Assembly (NCBI RefSeq): GCF_036323735.1
Contig: NC_086040.1
Span: 58,052,391 to 58,116,390, forward strand
Source: Rattus norvegicus
Taxonomy: Eukaryota > Chordata > Mammalia > Rodentia > Muridae
Direction: 5' to 3'
DNA: 64,000 nt
Within the stretch, counting starts at the first letter, position 1. Each line of letters starts with the position of its first letter. A model generated the notes under the pieces. That model saw only the letters and a list, made by a program, of their open reading frames with translations. It ran no database searches and had not been told where the DNA came from. Below are positions 1 to 11,170 of this stretch, piece after piece. The translations under genes and the position numbers were made by a program.

Positions 1-217
1 CATCTTTATTAAATTGGGTATTTCTTATTTACATTTCAAATGTTATTCCCGTTCCTGGTTTCCAGGCTAACATCTCCCTAGCACCTCTCACTCCCTTTTT
101 TGGGGTGTTCCTCTCCTGATGAACCCCCACATTCTGCCCTTTCCCAACAATCCCATTCACTGGGGAGTTCAGTCTTGGCAGGACCAGAGACTTCCCCTTC
201 CACTGGTGCAGGACTCC
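1..217 (-). mobile_element. L1 3'-UTR fragment, cut by window edge
   Basis: The reverse complement reads as the last part of a rodent L1 3' UTR. It ends in the AATAAAG signal at the left edge and matches the 3' end of the full-length L1 at 35.6-35.86 kb in layout (CCAGTGAA motif, 'ggaaccgggaat'-like block, 'aaatgtaaataagaaata' tail). Only the last ~215 bp are present. The poly(A) and target duplication lie outside the window. Confidence 0.85.
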
Positions 218-499
218 CAGCAGCCGAGATGGTTCTTTTCTATGCATGTTCATACACATGTGCTGATGAGCCCGCAAACCCTCTATTCCTCTGGGAGAAC
301 ATTGCGCTAGAGATATAACAGCCAGAATATAGGCATCGAGGCCCTGGCAGCCTGAGAGTTGTGCAGAGACTGACAGTCTCCACTGCCCCTTCTGTGACAA
401 TCAGTGTTGAATGTCTGGGAATTCTGAAGTGGCTTTTCTTGTATCGACTGACTTGTTAGTAGAAATGTGAGAGCATCAGTAACCCACACAGACGTGGCT
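218..499. other. unassigned non-coding DNA
   Basis: No gene or repeat recognised. Short open frames here have no recognisable protein character. Confidence 0.4.
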
Positions 500-633
500 C
501 ACATCTCACACGTGACAGGCGTGGCACTTGTGCTTGTCCAGATGCCCTTTTTTTTGGTGTGGATCTGCACATCTCACACGTGACAGGCGTGGCACTTGTG
601 CTTGTCCAGATGCCCTTTTTTGGTGTGGATCTG
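500..633. repeat. two-copy tandem duplication, 68/66 bp
   Basis: Positions 500-567 and 568-633 are near-identical direct copies. Each begins with CACATCTCACACGTGAC and ends with GGTGTGGATCTG. They differ only in the length of a T-run, which points to recent duplication. Each copy carries a CACGTG E-box. Confidence 0.92.
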
Positions 634-2117
634 TTTCTCTCCCTCTCCAGGCAGGCTTCGGTGCAGGGAAAAATCCCGTCATCTCTCTCTCCATAAAAGG
701 ATATTCAGCTCTGGTTTGAAAGTCAAAACAACAGCCATGTGTGCCGTGGAAAAGAAATGAGGACAGATTCCTTTACGTATGCAAATGTATTCCGAGTGAT
801 ACTTTGGATTTATAATTGTAAGATTATTACCAGCAGGTAATGAAATTAAGATTTAAATATCGTGCTCCATTTAAATGGCAGGTAAGCTTTTGACTGGATC
901 AGAAATCAGCACATTGTTGGGTAAATACTAATCGGGCTGTGATGACATCCCGTAATTAGTTAGGACTTGGGAGGGGGGATAAGATTTCCTTTGCTACCTG
1001 CCATTTTAGCTCAAGGAAACTTTTAGGCTTCAGGGTTTCCATTAGAAGGAGTAGATGGTGGAAGCCGTTCTCCCAGCTCCAGGTGAGAGTCTAATTCTAG
1101 ACCTGGGTAATTAGATCAACAGTTAGATCTAACTGCAGACACACAATAAGATGCAGTTCATGCTGATTAGCCACACAAAGCCATTAGGTGGATCAATGAA
1201 AAGTCAGCATTTATTTTCCTGAGCAGAACAATCCACACTGCAGCTGAGCGTGGGTGGCTGCAGGCTCGTGTCTCTACAGGTGCTCTCTGAGCCACCTGCA
1301 GGTATAGGATGGTATACAGTCTTTATCCCAAGCCTACAGTGAAGAGGTCCTCATCCTGTCTCTGGGCTAGAAGGAACTGAAGTTCAGAGATGTCTTTGTT
1401 CAGGTCCGCACAACAAAGGGCAGGGCAGAGAGATATTCACTCTCGGTATGTCTGATGCTTTAAGACATCCTCAGAGACACTGCTGCAAATCTCCACCCCC
1501 ACCCATTGATCCCAATGCAAGAGTCACATCAAGATATCTTAGACTTGACTTCCACTGTGCACGGAGAAAAACTTCTGTACGAGTTGAGGTCTCTTCTAGG
1601 GTGCACAAGAAAAACCTTCCTCCAGTCCCTCCCACCAGCTCTGGGGGGGCTGGAGAGGGAGCAGGCAGGGTCCCCCCATCTTGATATTTGCAAAGCTGTT
1701 TCAGGCTCTGTCCCCACCTTCCGGATTTAGGGTGGGTTGGGGCTGGGGGTTTGGAGAGCCCTGCCTGGACTATCCGAGATTGAAGAACACACGGAGGGGC
1801 TCCAGGCCACATGCGACCTCTAGCGCCAGTCAGAGGGACGATATCTCCGTGAGATCTCACCTGGGAGACCTGCATCCACCTCTGACCTGGGCACAGCCGT
1901 ATCCCTCCAATTTGAGAGAGCCACCTGCCCTTTGTAGGTCAGTGAGCGCTTAATAGGGCTACAGGAAGAGCATTTAGCTGCACAAGGTCATGGATTGGGT
2001 CTTCAGCGCTTCTTAAAGAACAAAACAGGTCATTTCGACCAACCCCTTTCTTTTATATCAAAAACGGATAAATGGAGCCTAATTGCAGTTCAACTTATGT
2101 ATTTTATCTATCCATTT
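634..2117. other. unique non-coding DNA with homeodomain-rich patches
   Basis: No gene recognised. Patches at about 780-970 and 1085-1215 are free of visible repeats and dense in TAAT/ATTA cores (for example CGTAATTAGTTAG near 951-963 and GGTAATTAGATC near 1106-1117), resembling mammalian conserved non-coding elements. Positions 1448-1875 are GC-richer, and open frames on both strands look like by-products of base composition. Confidence 0.35.
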
Positions 2118-2196
2118 CCTCCTCTCTTTCTCCCTTTCTCTCTTTCTCTCTTTCTCTCTTTCTCTCTTTCTTTCTTTTTGTGTGTGTGTGTGTGAG
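2118..2196. repeat. (TCTC/TTTC)n-(TG)n microsatellite
   Basis: A pyrimidine tract of CTCTTT units passes directly into a TG run and then GAGAGAG. Confidence 0.9.
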
Positions 2197-2699
2197 AGAG
2201 ATATGTATGTGTACTCATGTGTTTGAATCTATATTGTGCAGACATGTATGTATGTGTGGTATGATGTCATAGATTTTCATTGCTTCCCTATCATATTCTC
2301 CGCAGCAATGACTTTCAGTCAAAATCAGACTCATTGATACGACGAGCTCTGCTTGCCACTTTCCTCTCTGGATTCCCTAACTCTGCCGTCCCAGGCTTTA
2401 ATTATAGGCAACGTCCACACCCACCCCCTCTGACCCCTCCCCCCATTTATGTGGGTTTCCAAGGAGGGGAGTTGTACCTAGGTCTCTGTGTTTCCATGAA
2501 AAGTGCTTTAGTTGTGGATCCATTTCCCTGGCTTCTGTAGTGTATGTCGGATGCTCATATTTGACAGAGCGAGTGTTTTGAAATTGCAAAGGAAATATAC
2601 CTAAGACATCTCAGGCCAGGGGGCCATGGCTCTTGGTGCATTTGCAATGTAGGTGGTGGTCCTCAGCCTCATCAGTATCTCTGACGCTAAAATTGTAAC
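2197..2699. other. unassigned non-coding DNA
   Basis: No gene or clear repeat seen. Confidence 0.4.
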
Positions 2700-3410
2700 C
2701 TTTTCTTTTTCTTTTTCCTTCTTTTTTTTTTTTTTTTTATATCCGTGTCTATTCATTATACACAGTGCTGGGTTGCATCAAGACAAATTCCTTTAACCAT
2801 GTCATGTGCTTTACCCTATCCGAACTTCCTGCTCACCCCCATCCCCAACCCCCCCCCCCCCCGGCCTAGTCACTTTCCTTCTCTAGACCTTTGTCTGCCT
2901 TCGTGACATATGGACATATTTGTTTTTTTTTGTTTTTGTTTTTTGTTTTTTTTTTTTTTGATATGTTAAGAACCCACAAATATTCTGTAAAGAATTACAG
3001 GACTTGGGGTTGGAGATTTAGTCAGTGGAGAGCGCTGGTCTAGCAAGCGCAAGGCCCTGGGTTTGGTCCCCAGCTCCAAAAAAAAAAAAAAAAAAGAATT
3101 ACAGAACTCACAAACTTGACAAAAATTACACTATTTGCTTCTCGGTGTCTTGTTGATTTTGCTTAATGCGGTGGGCTCCAGTTTTCCTACCAAACACTAA
3201 ATTCAATCCCTTTTGTGGCTTGATAAAATTCCATTGTGTATGTGTACCAGGACTTATTCAATGGACTATTGATGGATGCACAGGCAGATTCCATATCTTG
3301 GCTACTGAGAATAGTGCCACAGTAAGCATGGTGTGCAGGTGTCCTCTGATGTGTTGCCTCTGAGTCCTATGGGTATGGTTGCCAAATGCTCAGGTTGACT
3401 GCCATTCACC
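2700..3410 (-). mobile_element. old L1 3'-end fragment, interrupted by an ID SINE
   Basis: Read on the minus strand, 3160-3400 follows the end of L1 ORF2: the 'atagccaagatatggaa', 'catccatcaatag' and 'tacacaatggaat' blocks appear in order. The 3'-UTR-like segment and T-runs lie further left (2700-2960). It is heavily diverged. An ID element at 3001-3093 sits inside it. Confidence 0.7.
3001..3093 (+). mobile_element. ID SINE (tRNA-Ala/BC1-derived) with target duplication
   Basis: A typical rat ID body runs from GGGGTTGGAGATTTAG through the 'caagcgcaaggccctgggtt' B-box region to CCCCAGCTCC and an A-tail. The flanking duplication AAGAATTACAG occurs at 2990-3000 and 3094-3104. It is a retroposon, not a functional tRNA. 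Confidence 0.96.
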
Positions 3411-3467
3411 GAGAGGCTCTGAGCCTAAGCTGTGTGCTCTCTTTGGATGGTACCTTTGCATGAGATG

Positions 3468-3469
<2 letters not shown>

Positions 3470-3541
<72 letters not shown>
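3470..3541. repeat. (TG)n microsatellite
   Basis: A run of about 35 TG units with one TGTA interruption. Long His/Thr frames on the minus strand are artefacts of this repeat. Confidence 0.97.
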
Positions 3542-3544
<3 letters not shown>

Positions 3545-3715
3545 TCGGTGAATGGCTATGCACCCTTACGTTGGGACTCTTCATGGAGTTTATGAAGCTA
3601 GAGCTGTGTTGGTGAGCATTGGAGGTAGATGTTTACAGCACCCCATCCCTCTATCCCTCCTTACCCCTCTGCTTCCTTCTGCTCCTTTTCCCTTCCCCTT
3701 CTTCCTCCACTCCCC

Positions 3716-3800
3716 CTTTCAAGACAGTGTCTCACTATATAGCCTAGGCTGGCCTCATGCTTGCAATGATTCTCCTGCCTCAGCTTTCCAAATACGAAGA
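3716..3800 (-). mobile_element. B1-type SINE fragment
   Basis: Plus-strand text 'agtgtctcactatatagcc', 'taggctggcctcatgcttgc' and 'cctgcctcagctttccaa' is the complement of a B1 (7SL-derived) body. It is incomplete and diverged. Confidence 0.75.
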
Positions 3801-4123
3801 AGTCCTTTCCTTGGAGGAAGAGAAAGACTTTCAGAGGTGCAGTTGTGGGCATGAGTTGCCAGGAGAGGAGTAGACACCAGACTATCTGTCTTTGTACAAG
3901 GAAACTAGGACCAAAGCAGGTAGCATTGGGAACAGTGACATTGGCCACTGTGCCCACTCCCTGTCCCCTGCACCTAGAACCAGAACTCTGGCAAGTCATG
4001 TTTTCTAATGCATCAAGTCATGTCAGTGGTCAGATAGAACATGGCACAGGGATCCTTGGGAACATGTAAAGCAGAAATTATTACCTTCAATTTCTAGTCT
4101 AGGACAAGAAAGGGCAGCCAGAT

Positions 4124-4125
4124 TC

Positions 4126-4178
<53 letters not shown>
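4124..4178. repeat. (TG)n microsatellite
   Basis: A TG run with one TTTG interruption. Confidence 0.96.
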
Positions 4179-4179
<1 letters not shown>

Positions 4180-4334
4180 CATGTGTTGGGTCATAGCAGG
4201 GAACAGGGTGGATAGCTGGATTTCTAGATTTTCTGAAATTTGAGTATTTTCCTGAGATTCTGGGGAGAGATATGGCTGTGTGGGTCTGTTTTGTATCTGA
4301 TCTTTTAAATAGAGAAGGGCTTCCATGGGGAGGG

Positions 4335-4545
4335 CCCATCCCAACAAAATGGACAAATACCACATGGTTTCACTCATTTTGGGGGCCCTAAAATTCTTTA
4401 AAGACTCATTTTGCTCATAGGGAATGGGAGAAGCAGGTCTGGGGCTGGACGGGGGTTGAAAGGACCTAGCTGGATGCAGAGGAAGAGGTGCTGCTCCTCT
4501 GTTAGCCACCAGACTGGCCAGGACAGCATCAAGTGAACAGGCAAA
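4335..4545 (+). mobile_element. old L1 3'-end fragment (tentative)
   Basis: The block 'acaaataccacatggtttca' followed by CTCATTTTGGGGG and a 'gggaatggga...ggggctgg' stretch resembles the ORF2/3'-UTR junction of ancient mammalian L1s. It is short and diverged, and the family was not confirmed. Confidence 0.45.
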
Positions 4546-6080
4546 CCATGTTGTCATAACTTGGGGGAACCATGATGAATTAGAATGAAAAGCATCTCTC
4601 CTGTCCCAAGCCAGATTCCCCAGGCCCTCTGGGCCATCTCAGACACTAACAAAGGCACCGGTATCAGAGCTGAGAGATCCACATCAGAAACTAGTCACAT
4701 TCCTCAGTTTCCCCTCTGGAAGGAACAGATCAATTACCATCAGGACCAGCTTAGGCACAGCCTAGGTTCCAGCTGCCTTTTCCACCACCACCACTCTTGT
4801 TAGTGAAGGTGATCTGTCACTGATGAGTGGGCTGCATTCTTGGGTTATGGTTATTCTAATACAACCACTATAGGAGACATCTGTTGCTGGACATAGCACC
4901 ATAGGCATGGCCATGCCTGGTTGGTTTCTATTAATATCATTCATGAATCACAGACTTAAGTGGATGGAGGGGTGAAAGGGTTTGTGGCTGTGGGACCACT
5001 TCACTACTGTGGACTTGGAAGAACTTGGCCTACCCTGGACTTTCTCCAGCATCCTCACGTTATGTCCTTCCAATTAAGGTGTTAAATCAGAGAGAGAATG
5101 GGTCCAGGTGGTGTCCTGGAGACCGTGGCTCTGACATCACGGAAACATTGTGTGATCAGGCTGAATTAGCACAAACTCGATGTTCTCATGCTCTTCTTCA
5201 AGCCAGTGGCCTCTGCACTGAACACCATGATTATTGATAACTGAGGTAATGTGAGACTGAAAGGGGGTGGGGCTGCAGTATTGCCCTGTACATGGCTCCC
5301 GGATGTCTTCCTGTTGGCAGAGCCCACATCGGAATGACTGCGGCTCCAGACAGAGTACCCAAGGTTGAGAATTTAAATTATGATCCTTGAATCCCTAACA
5401 TAATGAGCCATCTCCCAGGCCCTGGTGTTTTGTCTGATGAGTCTGAAAGTTGCATATTTAATATATAAGGAATGGGAACCATGAGGAATGGGAAAAAGAG
5501 TGTGTTTGACTCCTCTGGCCACCCTCTGGGCTCCAAGGGAGGTTGTGAAAATGGCAGGGTGCCCTCATCTTCTCACTGAACTGGACTTCGTGGATGTTCT
5601 CAGGACCTTGGAGAGGGCCAGGATGCTGCTTTGTTCTGCAGGATGTTTCTGACTCTTGAAGGTTCTGGATGAATTCCAGGTGAATGGATACCTTTACCTC
5701 ACAGAGAGGGAAATCAAGAGACTCGATCATTGGACCAGCATCTGGAGTCTGTAGGACGCGTGGGGAGGGCTCTGTCCTTTGTCAGCAGTGGGGGGGTCAC
5801 TGGATTCTTCAGTCACAGCCTGAGCAGTTCCTGTCCCACTCAGGTACTTCCATTCAGGTAAAGCTGGATCCCCTACTACACCACAGGGGGAAATCAGTGA
5901 GTTTATTACACAGAAAAGGTGACTGTCATTGTTTCTGATTTGAAAATGGGCATTTTGAGAGAGCTTTACACACAATTCTTTGCCTTTTCAGGCACCATTG
6001 TTCTAAAGATATAATTTACAGCGAGGTTGAAGGACAAACTTAAGTTTAAAAATTAGGTAAAATATAGTGATTGAATATAC
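4546..6080. other. unassigned non-coding DNA
   Basis: No gene recognised. There is a possible SINE-like scrap near 5385-5425 ('gagccatctcccaggccctgg'). No exon with convincing splice sites and coding character was found. Confidence 0.35.
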
Positions 6081-6084
6081 TTGT

Positions 6085-6326
6085 TTTTTTAAATTTTTTT
6101 TTAGATTTATTTTGTTATTTTATATGTACCTACACCTATGGGTATGTGCTATGTGCATACGGTACCCTTAGAGATAATAAGAGGCTGTCTGATCCATTAG
6201 AACTTGACTTATGGATGGTTGTGAGCTGTCACGTGGGAGCTGGGAATGGAACTCGGGTCCTCTGCAAGAGCAGCCATTGCTCTTTAGGACTGACCCATCT
6301 CTCTATCCCATCACTTGTTTCTCTTA
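6085..6326 (-). mobile_element. B2/B3-superfamily SINE
   Basis: On the plus strand a T-rich start ('tttagatttattttg') is followed by 'ggatggttgtgagctgtcac', 'gctgggaatggaactcgggt', 'cctctgcaagagcagcc' and 'gacccatctctctatccc'. This is the complement of a tRNA-derived B3/B2 SINE. Confidence 0.85.
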
Positions 6327-6469
6327 GGTGATTTTCTTTTTGTAAATATAGTTCCAAGATGGTTTTATGAGTTACATCATTTGGATCTAGGGATGAGAGT
6401 GGATTAGTAACAGCATGAACCCAGAGGCCATATATTCCCTGACCCTCAGTAAGAACAGTTTCAATTGTG

Positions 6470-6668
6470 TATGTGTTCACACACACACATGCACGTGCAT
6501 GCATATTGTTTGTAGATTCCCTTGGAGGCCAGAAGAGGACCTCAGGTTCCTGGGAGCTGATTTACAGGCAGCTGTGAGCTGCTTAAATGGATCCTAAGAA
6601 CAGAATTTAGATTCCCTGTGAATTTGGAACATGCTCTTAACTGATGGGCTCTCTCTTCAGGGCCATGT
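6470..6668 (-). mobile_element. B2/B3-superfamily SINE, second copy
   Basis: 'gaggccagaagaggacctca', 'gggagctgatttacaggcag' and 'ctgtgagctgc' in order form the complement of a B3-type SINE. A short CA/GCAT tract lies at the left end. Confidence 0.75.
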
Positions 6669-8400
6669 GTTTCTCAGCCTCGACTTTAGGAAAATGTGCA
6701 CTATCTCCGCAGGCAGCCTTGGCTGGGTCGGTTGAGTTGATGTTTCTGATGCTCAGCCATCAGGAGACAAAAGCTACCCCAGAAGATAGCTTCTCTCCAT
6801 TTTAGCATCACCCTTAACTCTGCAGTTCCTCTATCCTGTCTTGTTCGAACCACAGGCACAATGCTGCTTCCTCCAGGACTCTGGAGGTGTGTTCTCCTCA
6901 ATTGAGAAAGACGTGAGGCTATAAATAAAGGTCAGCATGACTCAGTGCCTTTTGCTGTACTACATATGAAATGTTTTGGCTGGAATTAGGGCCGGGACTG
7001 GTTCAGGTGTGTAAATTAGAGACAGCCTCAAAGTCTCTTGAGTTGAGCCTCCTTTATACCCTTAGAGGCTCTCTGGGGAGCACGTCACCAACCAAACCAC
7101 CTTTACCCCTGAGCCAATGGCTGAACACAGGCTTTGGGGCCGAAATACTTCTGTAAGCTGTGAGACTGTGGAGTCAAACTGCTGTCGGGTCCTCACCTTC
7201 CCACCTTCTGTCACATGCAGCTCTTCAGCTTGACATCACAAACTGGAGGGGAAGAGAGCTGGGAGCTCATTACCATGGGTGTCTTGGAAAGTTTGGGGGC
7301 TAGTTATGCATTAATTAAACCTCATTTGAATAATGAGCACATGCTATTTATTTTCTTGGAGAGCTGCTCTGAGGGAAGCAGAGAGGCTTCTCCTACAGGA
7401 AGCCTGGTGGCCCGTGTGCCCGCCGGCCATCACTTGGGGAAGGAGGGGAAGGAAAGGGTGATATTTTAAACTCTCTGTTATTGAAGGAAACACCCATAAC
7501 TGGAACATTGTGGGGCGATTGTCAGCTGTTTCTGTGAGAAAAGGCCTGGGGTCAGCCAACTTCTTCTTCAGTCCTTTCCACTCTGCTCTCTGCCATGCAT
7601 AGGAAATGGTCTAAAATCTGCCCATCACATCTCCCGAAATCATGTGTTCTTCTTCATCTGTTATGGGGCTGAGAAGAATAGTGGTGAACTTGGCGTCATA
7701 TGGCCACCTTAATGGTCAGGAGGGGGACTCCACGGGAAGAGAGATGTTCTCACACCACACACCCAGATCTGCCTGATCTTAAAGTGGGTGCTTAAAAAGG
7801 ACGGCATCTCTGCACCAAAAAAACAATGATTCTTTTGTACATATGGATATTTAAATCTGATCCTGGCTCATGATCTTTTCTAGGTAAAACAAGCATCCTA
7901 TGTGCCTTTTCTCTGTGATTTTTTTTTTTTTTTTGCAATTGGCTGGACAGAGTGACTTCATCTCTCATGTGGTACAGGAAGAAACCAGCCAGATTCCTCC
8001 AGCTCTGTAATTAAATAACATACCTTCATGCCTTTGGCTGCACCCAGCAATCTTTCTTCCCGGAACTACTTGCCCATCAGTCTAGGCCAGAGTTCAGAGT
8101 CATAAACAAAAGAGCAGAAAGCACAAGCCTGATTCTGTTGCGAGTGCGGCTGAAGAATTCACACATGCCGGCACTTATGAGGCTGCACACTGGAGCTGCA
8201 CACACTTAACATTACGATATTGCAGAGGAATGGAGGGGCTGTGCACACATGCCAATTTCATACTTCAGGGTGATAAAGGACTTCATGTTCTTGGGGTTTT
8301 GGGGCCACTGAGACCCAATGAATGTTCTTCACCCAAAAATCATGAGTCTTTAAGCAAGACTTTAAAACAAGGGTGCAATTATCATATATGGGAAGAACAC
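6669..8400. other. unique non-coding DNA with a homeodomain/POU-rich patch
   Basis: No gene recognised. 7265-7375 contains TATGCATTAATTAAAC, a 'catttgaataatgagc' block and GAGCTCATTACC. This density of POU/homeobox-like sites is typical of conserved enhancers. A T-run lies at 7920-7935. Confidence 0.35.
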
Positions 8401-8401
8401 T

Positions 8402-8717
8402 GTTGTGGTTTGAATGTGCACTGCCCAGGAAATGGCACTATTAGGAGGTTGGCCTTCTTGGAGGAGGGGACTCCCTGTGGGGGTGAGTTCTTGAAATCCT
8501 TCTCCCAGCCATGTGGGAGACAGTGTGCTCCTGGTTTCTTTTAGATGAAGATGTAGAACTCTCAGCTCCTTCTCCAGCACCATGTCTGTCTGCACACTGC
8601 TATGCCCTCTGCCTTGATGATAATGGACTGACCCTCTAAACCTGTAAGAGAACCTCGATTACATGTTGTCCATGGTCATGGTGTCTCTTCTCCACAGTGG
8701 AAACCTAACTAAGACCC
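8402..8717 (-). mobile_element. rodent interspersed repeat, family A, inverted
   Basis: It contains 'ggcactattaggaggttggc', 'cttcttggaggagg', 'agatgtagaactctcagctc', 'ttgatgataatggactga' and a terminal GAAACCTAACTAAGAC. The same family appears in the other orientation at 10.2-12 kb and 13.0-13.3 kb. The family is common in rodent genomes; I am not certain of its database name (possibly RMER1-like). Confidence 0.75.
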
Positions 8718-9004
8718 CAGACTGGATAGTTCATGGGATTGCTCAAATGTCCTTGGCACCATCACTCTTTTATCTTCTTCAATGGCCCAACCCAATCTCT
8801 ATCCAGTCCAGGGTGCTCCTCCAGTCTTGGTTCTCACAGGACTCCCCTATACAAGTCACTTTCCCTCAGAGTCTCCTAGTATCTACAATACCACCAGCCA
8901 TGGCATCCTCTTCATTGATAGGGTGAAGTCTATTCCCTTGGACGGGGACCAAGTCTCCCATGTGGTTTTGTAGAGTAGCAAAGCATCTCCAGGGACAGGG
9001 CACA

Positions 9005-9235
9005 GACTCTGGGGCTTTGAGAGAGGACTCAGCCACGAAGAACACTTGTTACTCTTGCAGAGGACACAGGTTCTATTCCCAGCATCCAAATGATGGCTCA
9101 CAGTTGAACTGTTTGCCAGTTTCAGAAGATCTAATGCCCTCTCTTGGCCTCTTCAGACTTCAGTCAGGCACGTGGTGCACACAGTTCTTTGTAGTCAGAA
9201 CATTCACACATGTGATAATAAAAACACATCTGATT
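9005..9235 (+). mobile_element. B2-superfamily SINE
   Basis: 'cttgcagaggacacaggttc', 'attcccagcatccaaatgat', 'ggctcacagttgaactg', 'tctaatgccctctcttggcc' and 'aggcacgtggtgcacacag' follow the B2 consensus order. An AATAAAAAC tail follows. Confidence 0.85.
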
Positions 9236-9985
9236 TTTAATAGGTATGAACTTTGGGTTATGGGCATGGGTGATGCTGAGCCTGGATGCCAACAGCTCTC
9301 TTTTAAGGGGAGGAGGGACACCAGGAGTGTGGAACACGGTGGCTGTATGTGAGGGAGCAGCGTATGGTCATGTCAGTATAATGCCTCCTGATTTGGAAGT
9401 GCTCATCTCAGGGCTCTGATGGTGCCCATGAGGCAGAGGTCTCAGTACTGAACATGGGAACAGTCAGCACTGGGGGAAGGCGGCATGTGAATGACTATGT
9501 CTTTCTTCAAATACAATGAAAGAGGTTCTTTTCCCCGTCTTTTCTATCATCATAGAGTTCTAAAAACCCCCATGGTCCAGATGAACTTAATTTGAAAGTC
9601 ATTACAATGGAGATGGGGGGGTGTGAGCTGACAGTTCATTAAGGAAATATTTGATGAGCCAAGAAAAAAGTGCCAGAGTTAATATTATGAACAGGATTAA
9701 TGAACAGGGTGGCTCCAAAAATTCATAAAAGAAAATAACAACACAACACGCAGGCCCTCATCTCTGTTTGCCCAACAGGCTTCTGACAGTGTGTCCTGAT
9801 TTGTTTGTGTTAAATGGTTGATGCTCTACGCTTGCCCATATGGCCGTTGTTGTCTCTCATCTGAACTTGACAGGAATAACTTTATATTTTTGTGTAAACA
9901 CATTCCTAATGCCTTAATCGCTTTAGCTGATGTGGGCTTTGCCAGCCAGTCAGTGATGAAGAGGCTTAATGTGTTTCTTCCTAAA
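9236..9985. other. unique non-coding DNA, possible conserved patches
   Basis: No gene recognised. 9590-9720 and 9800-9970 are repeat-free and contain several TTAAT/ATTA motifs, for example 'gttaatattatgaacaggat' and 'cctaatgccttaatcgcttt'. Their conservation was not measured. Confidence 0.35.
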
Positions 9986-9989
9986 AAAC

Positions 9990-10060
9990 AAACAGAACAA
10001 CAATGACAACAACAGCAGCAGCAACAACACAACCCCATAACAAACAAACAAAAAAACAAG
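9990..10060. repeat. (CAA)n-rich simple repeat
   Basis: A run of CAA/CAG triplets followed by CAAA units. The minus-strand poly-Cys frame is an artefact. Confidence 0.85.
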
Positions 10061-10351
10061 TTTGTATTTTTTTTTTAAAAACCACAGCAACTTCATATTC
10101 ACCAAAAAAGTAAATTGGAATTTATGTTGTCTGGTGGGTACTTGTTCCTCTCTCTAGAGCGCTATTGTATTAGGGTTTCCAGAGAAACAGAAATGGCAGA
10201 ATGAATACACATTGTCTTAGTTAGATTTCCATAGCTGTGAACAGACACCATAGGCAAGTTAACTCTTTTTTTATTTTAAGGATTGTTTTATTTTAATGAC
10301 TGATCATGTGAGGCCACATTGAGGTCACTATGCACAGACGTGAAGGAAGCT

Positions 10352-10934
10352 TTATTTCTTGGTCTCCTCGTCCTTGGACAGGGTATTGATGATCTCCTCC
10401 TTCTTGGCCTGGGGGCGCTCCTCCCACGCGTTTTTGTGCTTACTTGGTCTTAGACCTGCGAGCCTCAGCCTGGTCAGCCTGTAGCTCCTTGCGGCCCTCG
10501 TCTGCCTTCGGTTTGAGGATCTGCTCTATAAGAATTCATTGGTTTTTGAATACATTCCTTTTGACCTTCAGGTACAGGCTATGATACATATGTTGGTCAA
10601 TCTTCTTTGATTCCCAGTATCTCCTGAGAAGCCGGTGCAGGATCCTCATCCTTCTCATCCAGGTCACCCTCTCAGGCACCCAAGTGTTGGCAGTACCCTT
10701 TCCCTTCCCTATGACCATATTCCTGCCCTTCAAGGTGTGTTTCTAGCAGCGAGTCTGAGGATGGACAGTTACAGGCTTCCAGATGATCAGGCCTTCTTCA
10801 ATCAGCTTCTTGATCAGCTGACTGGAGTTGGCATTGGAGACTTTATTGGTAGCATTGGGGTCCAACTGGACCTTCTTTTTAGCACAGTGGAGGACACTAG
10901 AGGCAAGGCTCTTCTGTAGCCTGAGCATGCTCAT
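10352..10934 (-). pseudogene. Rpl19-ps: Ribosomal protein L19 processed pseudogene
   Basis: On the minus strand a start at 10934 gives MSMLRLQKSLASSVLHC, then the L19 segments LIKKLIEEGLI and PVTVHPQ. Next come KGTANTWVPERVTWMRRMRI and KKIDQHMYHSLYLKVK, and the acidic-basic C-terminus ends DEETKK-stop at 10352. RPL19 is a 60S ribosomal subunit protein of about 196 residues, and the copy spans the full length without introns. It is dead: an in-frame stop falls just after the HPQTRC segment, the frame closes after VFKNQ, and stops occur in the C-terminal helix. A 3' UTR with an ATTAAAATAAA-like signal and an A-rich tail lies at 10269-10351, and imperfect flanking repeats (AAGTTAACTCTT / AAGGTAATTCTT) bracket it. 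All of this is typical of L1-mediated retroposition. It sits inside a family A repeat, so it is younger than that repeat. Confidence 0.95.
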
Positions 10935-11170
10935 GGATGCAGACACAGCGGCCAAGGTAATTCTTATAAAGGACAAGATTCCACTGCAGCTGGCTTACAG
11001 TTTCATTCCATTATCATCATGGCAGGAATCATGGGAGCATCCAGGCAGACTTGGTGCTGGAGGAGCCCAACGTTCTGGATGCACAGACAGCAGAATGTGA
11101 TTGTCTGTACCACTGAGCATAGTTTTAGTATATACAAATCTCAATGCAAAGCCACCACATTGGCACACTT

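Noticed and set aside
1448..1875. Overlapping 78-134 codon ORFs on both strands
   Set aside because: Both strands are open because of base composition. No domain and no splice-site support.
10352..10934. RPL19 as a functional retrogene
   Set aside because: In-frame stops in the middle and C-terminus break it.
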